In this document: positions 17,522-25,766 of the stretch, piece after piece
Position numbering within the stretch: position 1 is the stretch's first letter
How the letters are laid out: the number at the start of each line of letters is the position of its first letter
Assembly (NCBI RefSeq): GCF_004307455.1
Contig: NZ_SEWX01000003.1
Span: 83,356 to 147,355 of the forward strand
Source: Aquirufa nivalisilvae
Lineage (GTDB): Bacteria; Bacteroidota; Bacteroidia; Cytophagales; Spirosomataceae
Direction of reading: 5' to 3'
DNA: 64,000 bases
Position numbers and translations under genes: made by a program
Notes under the pieces: model-generated
Seen by the model: the letters and a program-made list of their open reading frames with translations, nothing else
Database searches by the model: none
What the model was told of the DNA's origin: nothing

Positions 17522-18664
17522 ATGGTGTTTTTCTATTTTAGTGTCAATCAATTAATTTATAATACGAGTTGGTCAATAAGGCTTACTGCTAACTGCCTGA
17601 TTTGTCTGATGTTGGTGACGACATCCCATGCCCAAAACAAAACCAAGCGATATCTCTATGTGGCGACTCCGGGGATTAGAGATTACCTGGGTTATGGTGG
17701 TCACGGGATTTTGGTATTTGATATAAATAATCAGCACCGATTTGTAAAGCGAATCAAGACTCAAGGCTTGCATCCCAATGGAAAGCCTTCGAATGTGAAG
17801 GGAGTTGCAGTCAGTATTCCATTAAATAGTATTTACGTCAGTACATTGGAGTCATTACAGCGTATTGATCTTAGTACAGAAAAGGTGATTTGGGAAATAC
17901 CTTTTGCAGGAGGTTGTGACCGCATGTCGATATCACCTGATGGGAAAACAATGTATTTACCATCCTTAGAAAAGGATTTTTGGAATGTAGTTAATTGTGA
18001 AACAGGAGCCATTGTCCAGACATTAAAAGGATTTAAAAGAGCGCATAATACGCTTTATGGTTTGTCAGGACAATACGTTTATTTGGCCGATATTGGCAAT
18101 CCTTGGTTGTATCAGGTGGATGCGCAAAAACATACCTTGATTCAGAAAATAGGGCCATTCAGTAATTTTGTTCGCCCTTTTACAGTGAATGGAAAGGAAA
18201 GTATTGGTTTAGTGACCGTGGATAGCCTATTAGGATTTGAAGTGGGCGATTTAAAAAATGGAAAGAAGTTAGCTAGTATCGTGGTCGAAGGATGGAACAA
18301 AGGCCCTGTTCGTCGACATGGAAATCCAAGTCATGGGATTGCTTTGACACCCGATGAAAAGGAAATTTGGTTATGCGATGGTTTTAATATGCGGTTACAT
18401 GTATTTCAAGGGAAAGCACCTTATCAGCAGTTGACAAGCATTCCATTGAAAGATATGCCCGGTTGGATTAGTTTCTCCTTGGATGGGAAATACGCATATC
18501 CTTCCAGCGGAGAAGTAATTGACCCGATCACCAGAAAAGTATTGTATCACTTGGAAGATGAACAACATAATTATGTCTCCAGTGAAAAACTAGTGGAAAT
18601 AGAGTTTCAAGGAAATAAAGCCATTCGGGCAAGCGATCAGTTTGGGAATGGGAAGGCTCGTTAG
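17522..18664 (+). CDS. Exported YVTN-like beta-propeller protein
   Basis: From the ATG at 17522 the protein has 380 residues; an upstream ATG at 17474 adds 16 residues and would spoil the signal peptide. The signal ends at about residue 40 (LICLMLVTTSHAQ). The body is a seven-bladed propeller of the YncE/YVTN type: RYLYVATPGI, HGILVFDINN, GVAVSIPLNSIYVST, RMSISPDGKTMYLPS, GIALTPDEKEIWLCDG, WISFSLDGKYAYPSSG. No catalytic residues are obvious; a binding role or a poorly known oxidoreductase role is possible. Its stop overlaps the stop of the convergent AsmA-like gene in a TTAG tetranucleotide. Confidence 0.8.
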   Translation: MVFFYFSVNQLIYNTSWSIRLTANCLICLMLVTTSHAQNKTKRYLYVATPGIRDYLGYGGHGILVFDINNQHRFVKRIKTQGLHPNGKPSNVKGVAVSIPLNSIYVSTLESLQRIDLSTEKVIWEIPFAGGCDRMSISPDGKTMYLPSLEKDFWNVVNCETGAIVQTLKGFKRAHNTLYGLSGQYVYLADIGNPWLYQVDAQKHTLIQKIGPFSNFVRPFTVNGKESIGLVTVDSLLGFEVGDLKNGKKLASIVVEGWNKGPVRRHGNPSHGIALTPDEKEIWLCDGFNMRLHVFQGKAPYQQLTSIPLKDMPGWISFSLDGKYAYPSSGEVIDPITRKVLYHLEDEQHNYVSSEKLVEIEFQGNKAIRASDQFGNGKAR

Positions 18665-21408
18665 TTTTGACGAGCCTTTTCAATCAAATCCTGTGCTTTT
18701 TTATCTGCTTCTTCTAATAAGGCATCTGCTTTTCGGTCAGCTTCTTTTTTCAGTCTTTCAGCAATCTTTTGCGCAGCAATTTTAGCAAAAGGATTCTTGG
18801 CTTCTTCCACTAATCGGTCGGCATTGGCATAAGCTTCTTGTCTCAATTTCTGAGAAAGAGCTTCGGCTTCTTGTTTTAATGCTTCTGCTTTTACTTTAGC
18901 GTCATCCAATTGCTTGTTGATTTGTTGTTTAGCCTCTTGCTTCACCAATTCTTTGGCTTGTGTTGTCACAGAACTGTTTGAGTTGCCCTGCGCATTGATG
19001 ACATTCACCTTAAATTGAGGTTTTTGCACAGTTCCTCGAACGGTAATTTGCATTTTCAAGGCTTGTTGAATTTTTTCTAGATTTAGGTTAGGATTTAATT
19101 TGGCTAATTGTTGGTTCAAACTAGCTGCTACGCCAGATTGTAATGTTTTTGCTGGAATATCTGTCAAGATATTATATTCCAAACTTTGGTCTAAACCGTT
19201 GGATCCATTTACCTGAAACTTGGTCAAATTCGTTTGAACTTCAAAAGGTTTGAATTGTAATCTCCCTTGACTTATCTGGAAATTCAAATGCGTAGGTTTT
19301 AATTCCAAATTCTTCAATTGATTCCATTGAGTTAAACTAAGCAACTGATTAAAGCTAGCTGAATTTTTCAAACTAAAATCAACCAAATCCATATTTCCCA
19401 CGGCGTTGGTACTCATGATATTGGGGGATAAATCGGGATTTAAGTCCCCAGAATAGGTAAAGTCAACATTAACCTTCCCTTGAGCTGCTGCGGCAATAGG
19501 GGCCATTTTTTGTACCAAACTAAAGTAATGATGGGCTTCTTGCATATTCAAATCGTGAATATTGAATGCCCATTTAACAGATGGGTTTTGATGATCTTTT
19601 TTGCTAAAAGTTCCAGTTGATTTCCAAGAGGCATTGGCCAATTGAAAAGATAAATTATCCATAGTAATGACTTGATCTGCTAAGTGGATTTTACCCTTAG
19701 CTTGGCTAATGACCAAATCTTTGAAGAGTAATTTGTCAATATTGGATTGAATCGTGAAATCAACGTTTTTAGGGATTTGCAAATCAGCCGTAGAAGCCGT
19801 AGAAGCCGTATAAGCCGAAGTACTACTTCGGCTGTACATAGCGGCATTGCCATCACGGATCTTCATCCACGGATTTAAATCCACTAAAGGAGATTCAAGA
19901 GTTAAATTCCCCGTGATTTTATCATTTTTCAAGAAATACTGGACATAATTTTGCAAACTACCGCTGGCTGAGAATTCGGTATTAGCGGCATTGCCTACTA
20001 GGGAGCTGATCACCAGTGATTTAGGGTTTATAGTGGCTGAGGCATTCTTAATGCTGATTTTTTGCTGTGTTTCCGTGTTATTGTATTGAATTTGATGCGC
20101 ATTAAAATATCCACTTGCTTTCCCTTGGGCTTGCTTAAATGCTTGGACATAACCATCCAATTGAATATCACTTTGAATGGTGCCACTCATTTGGGTATTT
20201 TTCTGTGGGATGATTTTAGCAATTTCGCCTAAGTTTAACACACCTTTCAGACTAGTTTTAATATAGGGGTTTGAAAGTGGCGTTTTTAAGAACAAATTGG
20301 CTTGTAAAGGCTGGTTGTTCATGTATAATTGGAATTTTTTTAAGTCAATTACGGTATGATCAGGGATCCCATCTGGATTATCAATTTGTAAGTCGAGTTC
20401 CATTTGTTTAACACCAACTGGAACTTTAGCATAGCTAAATGCACCTTTTGAGATACGTAAATCCATCCCAAAGCTAGGCATGGAGCTACCATTCATTTTA
20501 CCTTTGGCATAACCAGAGAGAGCAAAATCTCCCGATGCTTGAAGATCTTGGAAGGAGTTTTGGTATAAAAGAGGAATCAGTGACAGGAAATCTTTTAGGG
20601 GAGACTTTAACGCATGAAATTTGATGTCCATATTGATGGAAGTATCAGGCATAGCCACCCAAGCATCAAAATGAATGGGTAATTCATTTAGGAACAGGTC
20701 GTTGTTTTTAAAGGCAAACTCCATCTTAGAGAAATTCATCTCAATCGGAGCTTCAAGCTTACCTTTCACCTCAGATAAGTAGGTTTTTCCGAGAAACTCG
20801 AAACTTAGTTTTTCGACTTCCGTGCTTGTATTTAAGGTAAATATATCTTTTGAAAAATCACCTGAACCTTCGTGATTGACTTGAATCAATTGAGTAGCAA
20901 ATCCTCTCATTTGGTCATTGTAATGAATTTTTGAATCAATGAGTTGATAATGATCCAAGGAAATGCTCATATTTTGATCGGACTTTTCCTGAGGAACCTC
21001 TGAGGGAGCAGCTTGATAAATGTCCCAATTCATTTTCCCATTGGGAAGAATGATTAAGTTAAATTGGGCTTGTTCGATGCTGACGTCCTGAATCTCGATT
21101 TTTTTATCAAGAAGATATGCCAAAGGGGCAATTTGAACACTAAGTTTAGGTATTTGGGCCAGGGTATCGTTTTTGAATTCGTTTTTTCCAATGATAGAAC
21201 TGTTTTCTACTTCAATACTTAAACTAGGGAAATGACTTAATAAGCTGATGGAGGCATCTTCAAATTGAAAATGGGCTTGAAGCTTTTCATTAGCCGTTTG
21301 AGTGATTAGCTCCTTGATGTCATTTTTATACATCATGGAAATTCCCACGGCAGCAAGGATGAAAAATAAGACGATTCCGACTATGGAGAAAAGGACTTTT
21401 TTAAACAT
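18661..21408 (-). CDS. AsmA-like inner-membrane/periplasmic protein with C-terminal coiled coil
   Basis: 915 residues. One N-terminal membrane helix (VLFSIVGIVLFFILAAVGISM, about 5-26) is followed by an AsmA N-domain (ISLLSHFPSLSIEVENSSI) and a long beta-rich groove region with repeats of the form LDHYQLIDSKIHYND, ending in the AsmA C-domain (VRGTVQKPQFKVNV). AsmA-like and related bridge proteins are thought to carry lipids between inner and outer membrane. Unusually, the last 110 residues are an Ala/Glu/Lys-rich heptad coiled coil (ALKQEAEALSQKLRQEA, ADRKADALLEEADKKAQDL). A 9-bp tandem repeat and palindrome produce the odd low-complexity stretch SAYTASTASTAD around residues 525-541. Transcribed alone. 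Confidence 0.85.
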   Translation of the reverse strand: MFKKVLFSIVGIVLFFILAAVGISMMYKNDIKELITQTANEKLQAHFQFEDASISLLSHFPSLSIEVENSSIIGKNEFKNDTLAQIPKLSVQIAPLAYLLDKKIEIQDVSIEQAQFNLIILPNGKMNWDIYQAAPSEVPQEKSDQNMSISLDHYQLIDSKIHYNDQMRGFATQLIQVNHEGSGDFSKDIFTLNTSTEVEKLSFEFLGKTYLSEVKGKLEAPIEMNFSKMEFAFKNNDLFLNELPIHFDAWVAMPDTSINMDIKFHALKSPLKDFLSLIPLLYQNSFQDLQASGDFALSGYAKGKMNGSSMPSFGMDLRISKGAFSYAKVPVGVKQMELDLQIDNPDGIPDHTVIDLKKFQLYMNNQPLQANLFLKTPLSNPYIKTSLKGVLNLGEIAKIIPQKNTQMSGTIQSDIQLDGYVQAFKQAQGKASGYFNAHQIQYNNTETQQKISIKNASATINPKSLVISSLVGNAANTEFSASGSLQNYVQYFLKNDKITGNLTLESPLVDLNPWMKIRDGNAAMYSRSSTSAYTASTASTADLQIPKNVDFTIQSNIDKLLFKDLVISQAKGKIHLADQVITMDNLSFQLANASWKSTGTFSKKDHQNPSVKWAFNIHDLNMQEAHHYFSLVQKMAPIAAAAQGKVNVDFTYSGDLNPDLSPNIMSTNAVGNMDLVDFSLKNSASFNQLLSLTQWNQLKNLELKPTHLNFQISQGRLQFKPFEVQTNLTKFQVNGSNGLDQSLEYNILTDIPAKTLQSGVAASLNQQLAKLNPNLNLEKIQQALKMQITVRGTVQKPQFKVNVINAQGNSNSSVTTQAKELVKQEAKQQINKQLDDAKVKAEALKQEAEALSQKLRQEAYANADRLVEEAKNPFAKIAAQKIAERLKKEADRKADALLEEADKKAQDLIEKARQN
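19786..19833. repeat. In-frame 9-bp tandem repeat plus palindrome inside the AsmA-like gene
   Basis: AGCCGTAGA occurs at 19786 and 19795, AGCCGTATA at 19804, then AGCCGAAGTA C TACTTCGGCT (19813-19833), a perfect 10-bp inverted repeat around one base. It encodes Ser/Thr/Ala/Tyr-rich low complexity and keeps the reading frame. Likely replication slippage or a tiny palindromic insertion. Confidence 0.75.
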
Positions 21409-21545
21409 GGTATGAAAATATGCGGCGGTTAAATCTATTTTAATGGAATTTGGGATAGCTTATGAATAAATTGGGTAAATCAGGAAGCATGAGTTAAATT
21501 TACGTATAATTTCTGTGTGAAAACCATTTCAATTGTCTGATAAAT

Positions 21546-22373
21546 ATGAAACGTTCTATTCAAGTATACGGTATAAGTAGCCTAGTTATTCTTTTAGGTG
21601 CATTATTTGTTATTTCATGTGCCCAAAATGCCTTGACGGGAAAAAGTCAATTATCTCTTGTGTCAGAATCAGAGATTCAAGCTCTTTCATTGACTCAATA
21701 TCAAGAATTTTTAAAGACGAGTAAGGTGATTTCTCCGGCAAAAGATGCACAGGCTCAGATGGTGCAGCGGGTAGGGAAAAAGATTACGGCTTCGGTGGAA
21801 GCCTATTTTGCAGAGAAGAATAATAAGGATTTTTTGAAAGGATACCAGTGGGAATACAATTTGGTGAAAAACGATACTACAGTCAATGCATGGTGTATGC
21901 CTGGTGGGAAAATTGTTGTTTATACAGGTATTTTGCCAGTTACCAAAAATGAAACGGCCTTAGCTTTTGTGATGGGTCATGAGGTTTCACACGCCCTATT
22001 GCAGCACGGAAACAAGCGCATGAGCGAGTCTATGGTACAAGAATTGGGAGGTACTGTATTATCTGCAGCAATTTCAAGTAAGCCGAAAGAAACACAGGAT
22101 TTGTTTATGAAAGCTTATGGTATTGGAACCACAGTGGGCATCATGTTGCCATTTTCAAGAGAACAAGAATTAGAAGCGGATAAGTTTGGTTTGATGTGGG
22201 CGGCCAAGTCGGGCTATGACCCTTCAGAAGCTTCTGTATTTTGGGAGCGCATGCAAAAATCAAAAACGGGTGAGCCGCAACCTGAATTTTTAAGTACTCA
22301 CCCATCTGATGCCACTCGAATTCAAAAGATTAAAGAGTATTTGCCAGAGGCATTGAAATATTACAAAAAGTAA
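21546..22373 (+). CDS. M48-family metalloprotease lipoprotein
   Basis: 275 residues. The lipoprotein signal ends at Cys25 (LGALFVISC), so the enzyme is anchored to a membrane facing the periplasm. The zinc site is complete: HEVSH at 145-149 and the third ligand in the ELEADKFG motif (208-215). WCMPGGKIVVYTGIL and LSTHPSDATRIQKI are family signatures. Homologues (LoiP, YcaL, BepA-like without TPR) degrade damaged outer-membrane or periplasmic proteins. Its length is normal for the short M48C group. It is in a plus-strand series but with 86 nt to the next gene, and is divergent from the AsmA-like gene, suggesting an envelope-maintenance neighbourhood. Confidence 0.92.
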   Translation: MKRSIQVYGISSLVILLGALFVISCAQNALTGKSQLSLVSESEIQALSLTQYQEFLKTSKVISPAKDAQAQMVQRVGKKITASVEAYFAEKNNKDFLKGYQWEYNLVKNDTTVNAWCMPGGKIVVYTGILPVTKNETALAFVMGHEVSHALLQHGNKRMSESMVQELGGTVLSAAISSKPKETQDLFMKAYGIGTTVGIMLPFSREQELEADKFGLMWAAKSGYDPSEASVFWERMQKSKTGEPQPEFLSTHPSDATRIQKIKEYLPEALKYYKK

Positions 22374-22459
22374 AATCCTAGGTCAGTACCTGATTTTATA
22401 CCAAAGATTAGCTTTAAATAGTGCATTAAAGCTTTTTAACTTGCCAACAATCAACCTAC

Positions 22460-23191
22460 ATGAAGAAAATTCTATACCTATTACTTTTAGCCCCAAGCTT
22501 ACTTTGGGCTCAAAAATCTCCCAAAAACATTATTAAAGTAAACTTGAGTTCGCTTTTATTGAGGAATTATAACATTACTTATGAGCGTAGTTTAAGTAAA
22601 CATATCTCATTTTCATTGGGATTTAGGACCATGCCCTATGGCAATGTTCCATTGGAAGGGACCATTACTGATATAATTGATGATAAATCAATTAATATAT
22701 CTCGTATGAGATTGGGAAATATCGCTATTACGCCTGAAATAAGATACTATTTTAGTAGTAAGGGTAACCAAGGTTTTTATGCAGCTCCTTATGCCAGGTA
22801 TTTAGTGTATGATCTAACTGCTCCCATCACGGTAGAAGACAAAAGCAGTGGACAATTTGTACAAGTAGATCGTGATTTTAAAGGAAAAATCACATCGATG
22901 AATGGTGGCTTAATGTTTGGGGTTCAATATCCCATTTGGAAGAACCGAATGGTATTTGATTTTTGGATTATTGGAGCTCATGCTGGAACTAGTACGGGGA
23001 TATTAACGGCCGAATTCAAACCAGCATTAAGTGCAGATGAACAAGCTGTCCTACAAAGGGAAGTAGATAATTTGGACACTTCGCCCTTTAAATCAGTAGG
23101 TAAGGTGACTGCCAATACCGCTCAAATTAACACCGAAGGGCCATGGTTAGGTGTTCGTGGTTTGGGAATAAATCTTGGATTTAAATTTTAA
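22460..23191 (+). CDS. Outer-membrane beta-barrel protein of unknown function
   Basis: 243 residues: signal peptide 1-18 (ending SLLWAQ), then alternating hydrophobic/polar strands with an aromatic end (GLGINLGFKF), typical of an 8-to-10-stranded outer-membrane barrel. The opening IIKVNLSSLLLRNYNITYER resembles DUF3575-type proteins of Bacteroidota. I do not recognise a specific function. A hairpin follows the stop codon. Confidence 0.75.
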   Translation: MKKILYLLLLAPSLLWAQKSPKNIIKVNLSSLLLRNYNITYERSLSKHISFSLGFRTMPYGNVPLEGTITDIIDDKSINISRMRLGNIAITPEIRYYFSSKGNQGFYAAPYARYLVYDLTAPITVEDKSSGQFVQVDRDFKGKITSMNGGLMFGVQYPIWKNRMVFDFWIIGAHAGTSTGILTAEFKPALSADEQAVLQREVDNLDTSPFKSVGKVTANTAQINTEGPWLGVRGLGINLGFKF

Positions 23192-23195
23192 TAAC

Positions 23196-23223
23196 AATCA
23201 GCTAACTTTAGTTTGCTGATTTT
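23196..23223 (+). terminator. Possible terminator after the barrel gene
   Basis: AATCAGC (23196-23202) pairs with GCTGATT (23215-23221), with an added AAC/GTT pair inside after a T-T mismatch, followed by TT. It lies 5 nt past the stop codon at 23191. The U-tract is short, so strength is uncertain. Confidence 0.5.
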
Positions 23224-23258
23224 ATGATAAATTTAGCTGTTTAACCTATTTAATCTAT

Positions 23259-24425
23259 ATGAAACTTCCAATATTGGGAGCTAGCTTATTTGTGTACTTG
23301 ATTTTAATTTCAAGTTCACTTGTAGCGCAAGTTCCAGGTGTAATCATTGCACATAGTCCTGCGTCTAGTGGCCAGTACATCGGTTCTCCTAGTATTTGCA
23401 TCCTATCCAATGGAGATTATTTAGCTTCTCACGATTTTTTTGGTCCAAAATCAACAGAACACACCTCAGCTGTGTCTCAGGTATATTTGTCAAAAAATAA
23501 GGGTAAATCTTGGGTGAAAATTAGCCAAATCCAAGGCCAATTTTGGTCTAAGTTAGTGGAGATTCGTGGCAAGCTTTACATCATGGGAACCAACAAACAC
23601 CATGGAAATACCATTATTAGAAACTCCATAGATGGAGGTTATACTTGGTCTGAACCTATTGATGGACAGCACGGTCTTTTATTGGAGGGGGAATACCATT
23701 GTGCTCCCATGCCTTTTTTAGAGCATCGTGGCCGATTGTGGCGAGCAATGGAAGATGCCATGGGGCCTATTAAGAAGTGGGGAAAAAGATATGGGACCTT
23801 CATGATGTCCATGCCCATTGAGGCAGATCCCATGCAAGCATCCAGCTGGACGAAAACAAATGTACTGCGCTATGATTCCACTTATATAGATAATCATTTT
23901 GGTGCTTGGATTGAAGGAAATGCCGTGGTAGACCAACAAGGTCAAGTTTGGAATATATTGAGGGTAGATAATAAATCGACGATGGATGAATATGCCGCCA
24001 TGGTGAAGATTAGTGAAGATGGAAAAGAATCCAGTTTTGATACCAAAACCGGATTTATTGGTTTTCCTGGTGGCGCCAAAAAGTTCACGATTCGATATGA
24101 TGCAAAAACTAAAAAATATTGGACTATTTCCAATATCATACCTGACGAAGTCAAAGTAAAGAATCTAGGTAAAAATCCAGCCTCTTTTAGAAATACCTTG
24201 GCATTATGTTTCTCCACTGATTTAAAGAATTGGCAAGTAAAGCAAGTGATTTTTCAACATCTTGATGAAATCAAGCATGGATTTCAATATGTAGATTGGC
24301 AATTTCAAGGGAAACATATCGTATTAGCGTGCAGAACTGCTTACGATGATGAGGAGGGAGGAGCACATAACAACCATGATGCCAATTATTTGACCTTTTA
24401 TCGCATTAAACGTTTTAGAAAATAA
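23259..24425 (+). CDS. Exported sialidase-fold (BNR/Asp-box) protein
   Basis: 388 residues with a signal peptide (about 1-24, ending SSLVAQ). The rest is a sialidase-like propeller with Asp-box-type loops SKNKGKSW and SIDGGYTWSEP, and a conserved late Arg in VLACRTAYDDE followed by HNNHDANYLTFYR. Such proteins include exo-sialidases and many glycan-binding or glycoside-cleaving relatives; the full arginine triad of true sialidases cannot be confirmed by eye, so a sialidase name would be over-precise. It is followed after 22 nt by the phosphatase-like gene, so the two probably share a transcript. Confidence 0.78.
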   Translation: MKLPILGASLFVYLILISSSLVAQVPGVIIAHSPASSGQYIGSPSICILSNGDYLASHDFFGPKSTEHTSAVSQVYLSKNKGKSWVKISQIQGQFWSKLVEIRGKLYIMGTNKHHGNTIIRNSIDGGYTWSEPIDGQHGLLLEGEYHCAPMPFLEHRGRLWRAMEDAMGPIKKWGKRYGTFMMSMPIEADPMQASSWTKTNVLRYDSTYIDNHFGAWIEGNAVVDQQGQVWNILRVDNKSTMDEYAAMVKISEDGKESSFDTKTGFIGFPGGAKKFTIRYDAKTKKYWTISNIIPDEVKVKNLGKNPASFRNTLALCFSTDLKNWQVKQVIFQHLDEIKHGFQYVDWQFQGKHIVLACRTAYDDEEGGAHNNHDANYLTFYRIKRFRK

Positions 24426-24447
24426 TTTACTATCAAAAGACTTCACT

Positions 24448-25515
24448 ATGAAACAAATTGTATGCTTGGTTTTCGTTTTATTCGCTCAAGCCGAGTTTAT
24501 TTTAGCTCAAAAAGCGCCTGAGAATCGGGTGATTGTTATTACGACGGATGGTTTGCGCTGGCAGGATGTATTTAAAGGAATGGATACTACTTTAGCGAAG
24601 AAGAAGGTATATCATCATGGAGATAGTTTGGCGATTTTTACGAAGTTTTGGGATAATGATTTAGCTACGCGTAGAAAGAAATTAATGCCTTTTTTGTGGG
24701 GAGAATTGTCCAAGAAAGGTCAAATTCACGGTAATAGAGCTATAGGAAACAAAGTAGATGTCGCTAATCCACATTGGTTTTCGTATCCAGGTTACAGTGA
24801 ATTGTTGACAGGTCAAGTAGATACGGCAGTGAATTCGAATGATTATAAGCCTAATCCAAACACGAATTTTTTTGAATATGTAAATCAATTGCCAGCATAT
24901 AAAAATCAAGTAGTAGCTTTTGGTGCTTGGGATGCTTTTGACCGCATTTTAAATGAGAAGCGAGCAGGATTTCCAGTGATTAATGGATATGATGTGTATC
25001 CGAACTTGCATGCTGATCCTCAAATGAAATTAATTTCATCGATGATGAGTCAATCATTTCGGGTATTTGGTGATGTAGAAAGTCAGGATGTATTCATTCA
25101 TTTTCAAGCCATGCAATATTTGAAGACTAAAAAGCCCAAAGCGATGTACATTTCATATGGGGAGACTGATGAGTTTGCACATGAGGGAGCCTATCAGCAT
25201 TATTTACAAGCTGTTCATAATTTTGATAGCTGGTTAAAAGAGATTTGGGATTTTGTGGAATCAGATCCTTTGTATAAAGGAAGAACAACGATTTTAATTA
25301 CTACAGATCACGGCAGGGGAGATGTGATTAAAGATCAATGGAAGTCGCACGGTAAAAAGGTCCAAGATTCACATGAAATTTGGTTTGCTATGATAGGAGC
25401 TCATGTTAGCCCTTTGGGTGAAGTAAAGCAAGCTACACAAGTTTACCAGAAGGACTTAATCCATTTACTAGCAGATAAGCTTCAATTGAAGTTTCAAAGT
25501 GAGCGTAAAGAATAG
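24448..25515 (+). CDS. Exported alkaline-phosphatase-superfamily phosphodiesterase/hydrolase
   Basis: 355 residues, signal peptide 1-20 (ending FILAQ). The alkaline phosphatase superfamily core is clear: VIVITTDGLRWQD with metal-ligand Asp34, a likely nucleophile serine in HWFSYPGYSELLTG (S112 or S117), ISYGETDEFAHEG and ITTDHGRGD providing the remaining Asp/His ligands. The family includes nucleotide pyrophosphatases, phosphonate and glycerophosphodiester hydrolases; the substrate is unknown. It is the last gene of a two-gene unit with the sialidase-fold protein and is closed by a 32-bp palindromic terminator. Confidence 0.85.
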   Translation: MKQIVCLVFVLFAQAEFILAQKAPENRVIVITTDGLRWQDVFKGMDTTLAKKKVYHHGDSLAIFTKFWDNDLATRRKKLMPFLWGELSKKGQIHGNRAIGNKVDVANPHWFSYPGYSELLTGQVDTAVNSNDYKPNPNTNFFEYVNQLPAYKNQVVAFGAWDAFDRILNEKRAGFPVINGYDVYPNLHADPQMKLISSMMSQSFRVFGDVESQDVFIHFQAMQYLKTKKPKAMYISYGETDEFAHEGAYQHYLQAVHNFDSWLKEIWDFVESDPLYKGRTTILITTDHGRGDVIKDQWKSHGKKVQDSHEIWFAMIGAHVSPLGEVKQATQVYQKDLIHLLADKLQLKFQSERKE

Positions 25516-25545
25516 GGAAAATAGATAACCGTTGAAGGATATTAA

Positions 25546-25577
25546 AAACAGCTCTGGGTTTAAACCCAGAGCTGTTT
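25546..25577 (+). terminator. Perfect 32-bp palindromic terminator
   Basis: AAACAGCTCTGGGTTT (25546-25561) is followed directly by its reverse complement (25562-25577), then CATTTT. It lies 30 nt after the phosphatase gene stop. The core GGGTTTAAACCC is shared with palindromes at 25718 and, with one G-U pair, at 51710. Confidence 0.8.
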
Positions 25578-25602
25578 CATTTTAAGGTTTATCCCTTTTA
25601 TT

Positions 25603-25716
25603 ATGAATACGTTCTATTTGTATTTACTACAATTGGTCAGATATTCAACGAAGCTATTAGGTCCAAAACAAATCTACTGTAGACTGCTATGGGTTAAGTT
25701 TAATCAAAGTGTATAA
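25603..25716 (+). CDS. Orphan 37-residue ORF between two terminators
   Basis: ATG (25603) to TAA (25714-25716) encodes a basic, Leu/Tyr-rich 37-residue peptide (begins MNTFYLYLLQLVRYSTKLLG). It fills almost all the space between the palindromes at 25546-25577 and 25718-25747, ending 1 nt before the second. It could be a small membrane-associated peptide, or a chance frame. I recognise no family. Confidence 0.25.
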   Translation: MNTFYLYLLQLVRYSTKLLGPKQIYCRLLWVKFNQSV

Positions 25717-25717
25717 A

Positions 25718-25747
25718 AAAAGCTCAGGGTTTAAACCCTGAGCTTTT
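25718..25747 (-). terminator. Perfect 30-bp palindromic terminator, mainly for the PorP/SprF gene
   Basis: AAAAGCTCAGGGTTT (25718-25732) and its reverse complement (25733-25747). The plus-strand A-run at 25715-25721 gives a long U-tract in the minus-strand transcript, so it serves the gene ending at 25767; on the plus strand it also has four U. Confidence 0.8.
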
Positions 25748-25766
25748 AAATGTTTTGTTGATGTAG

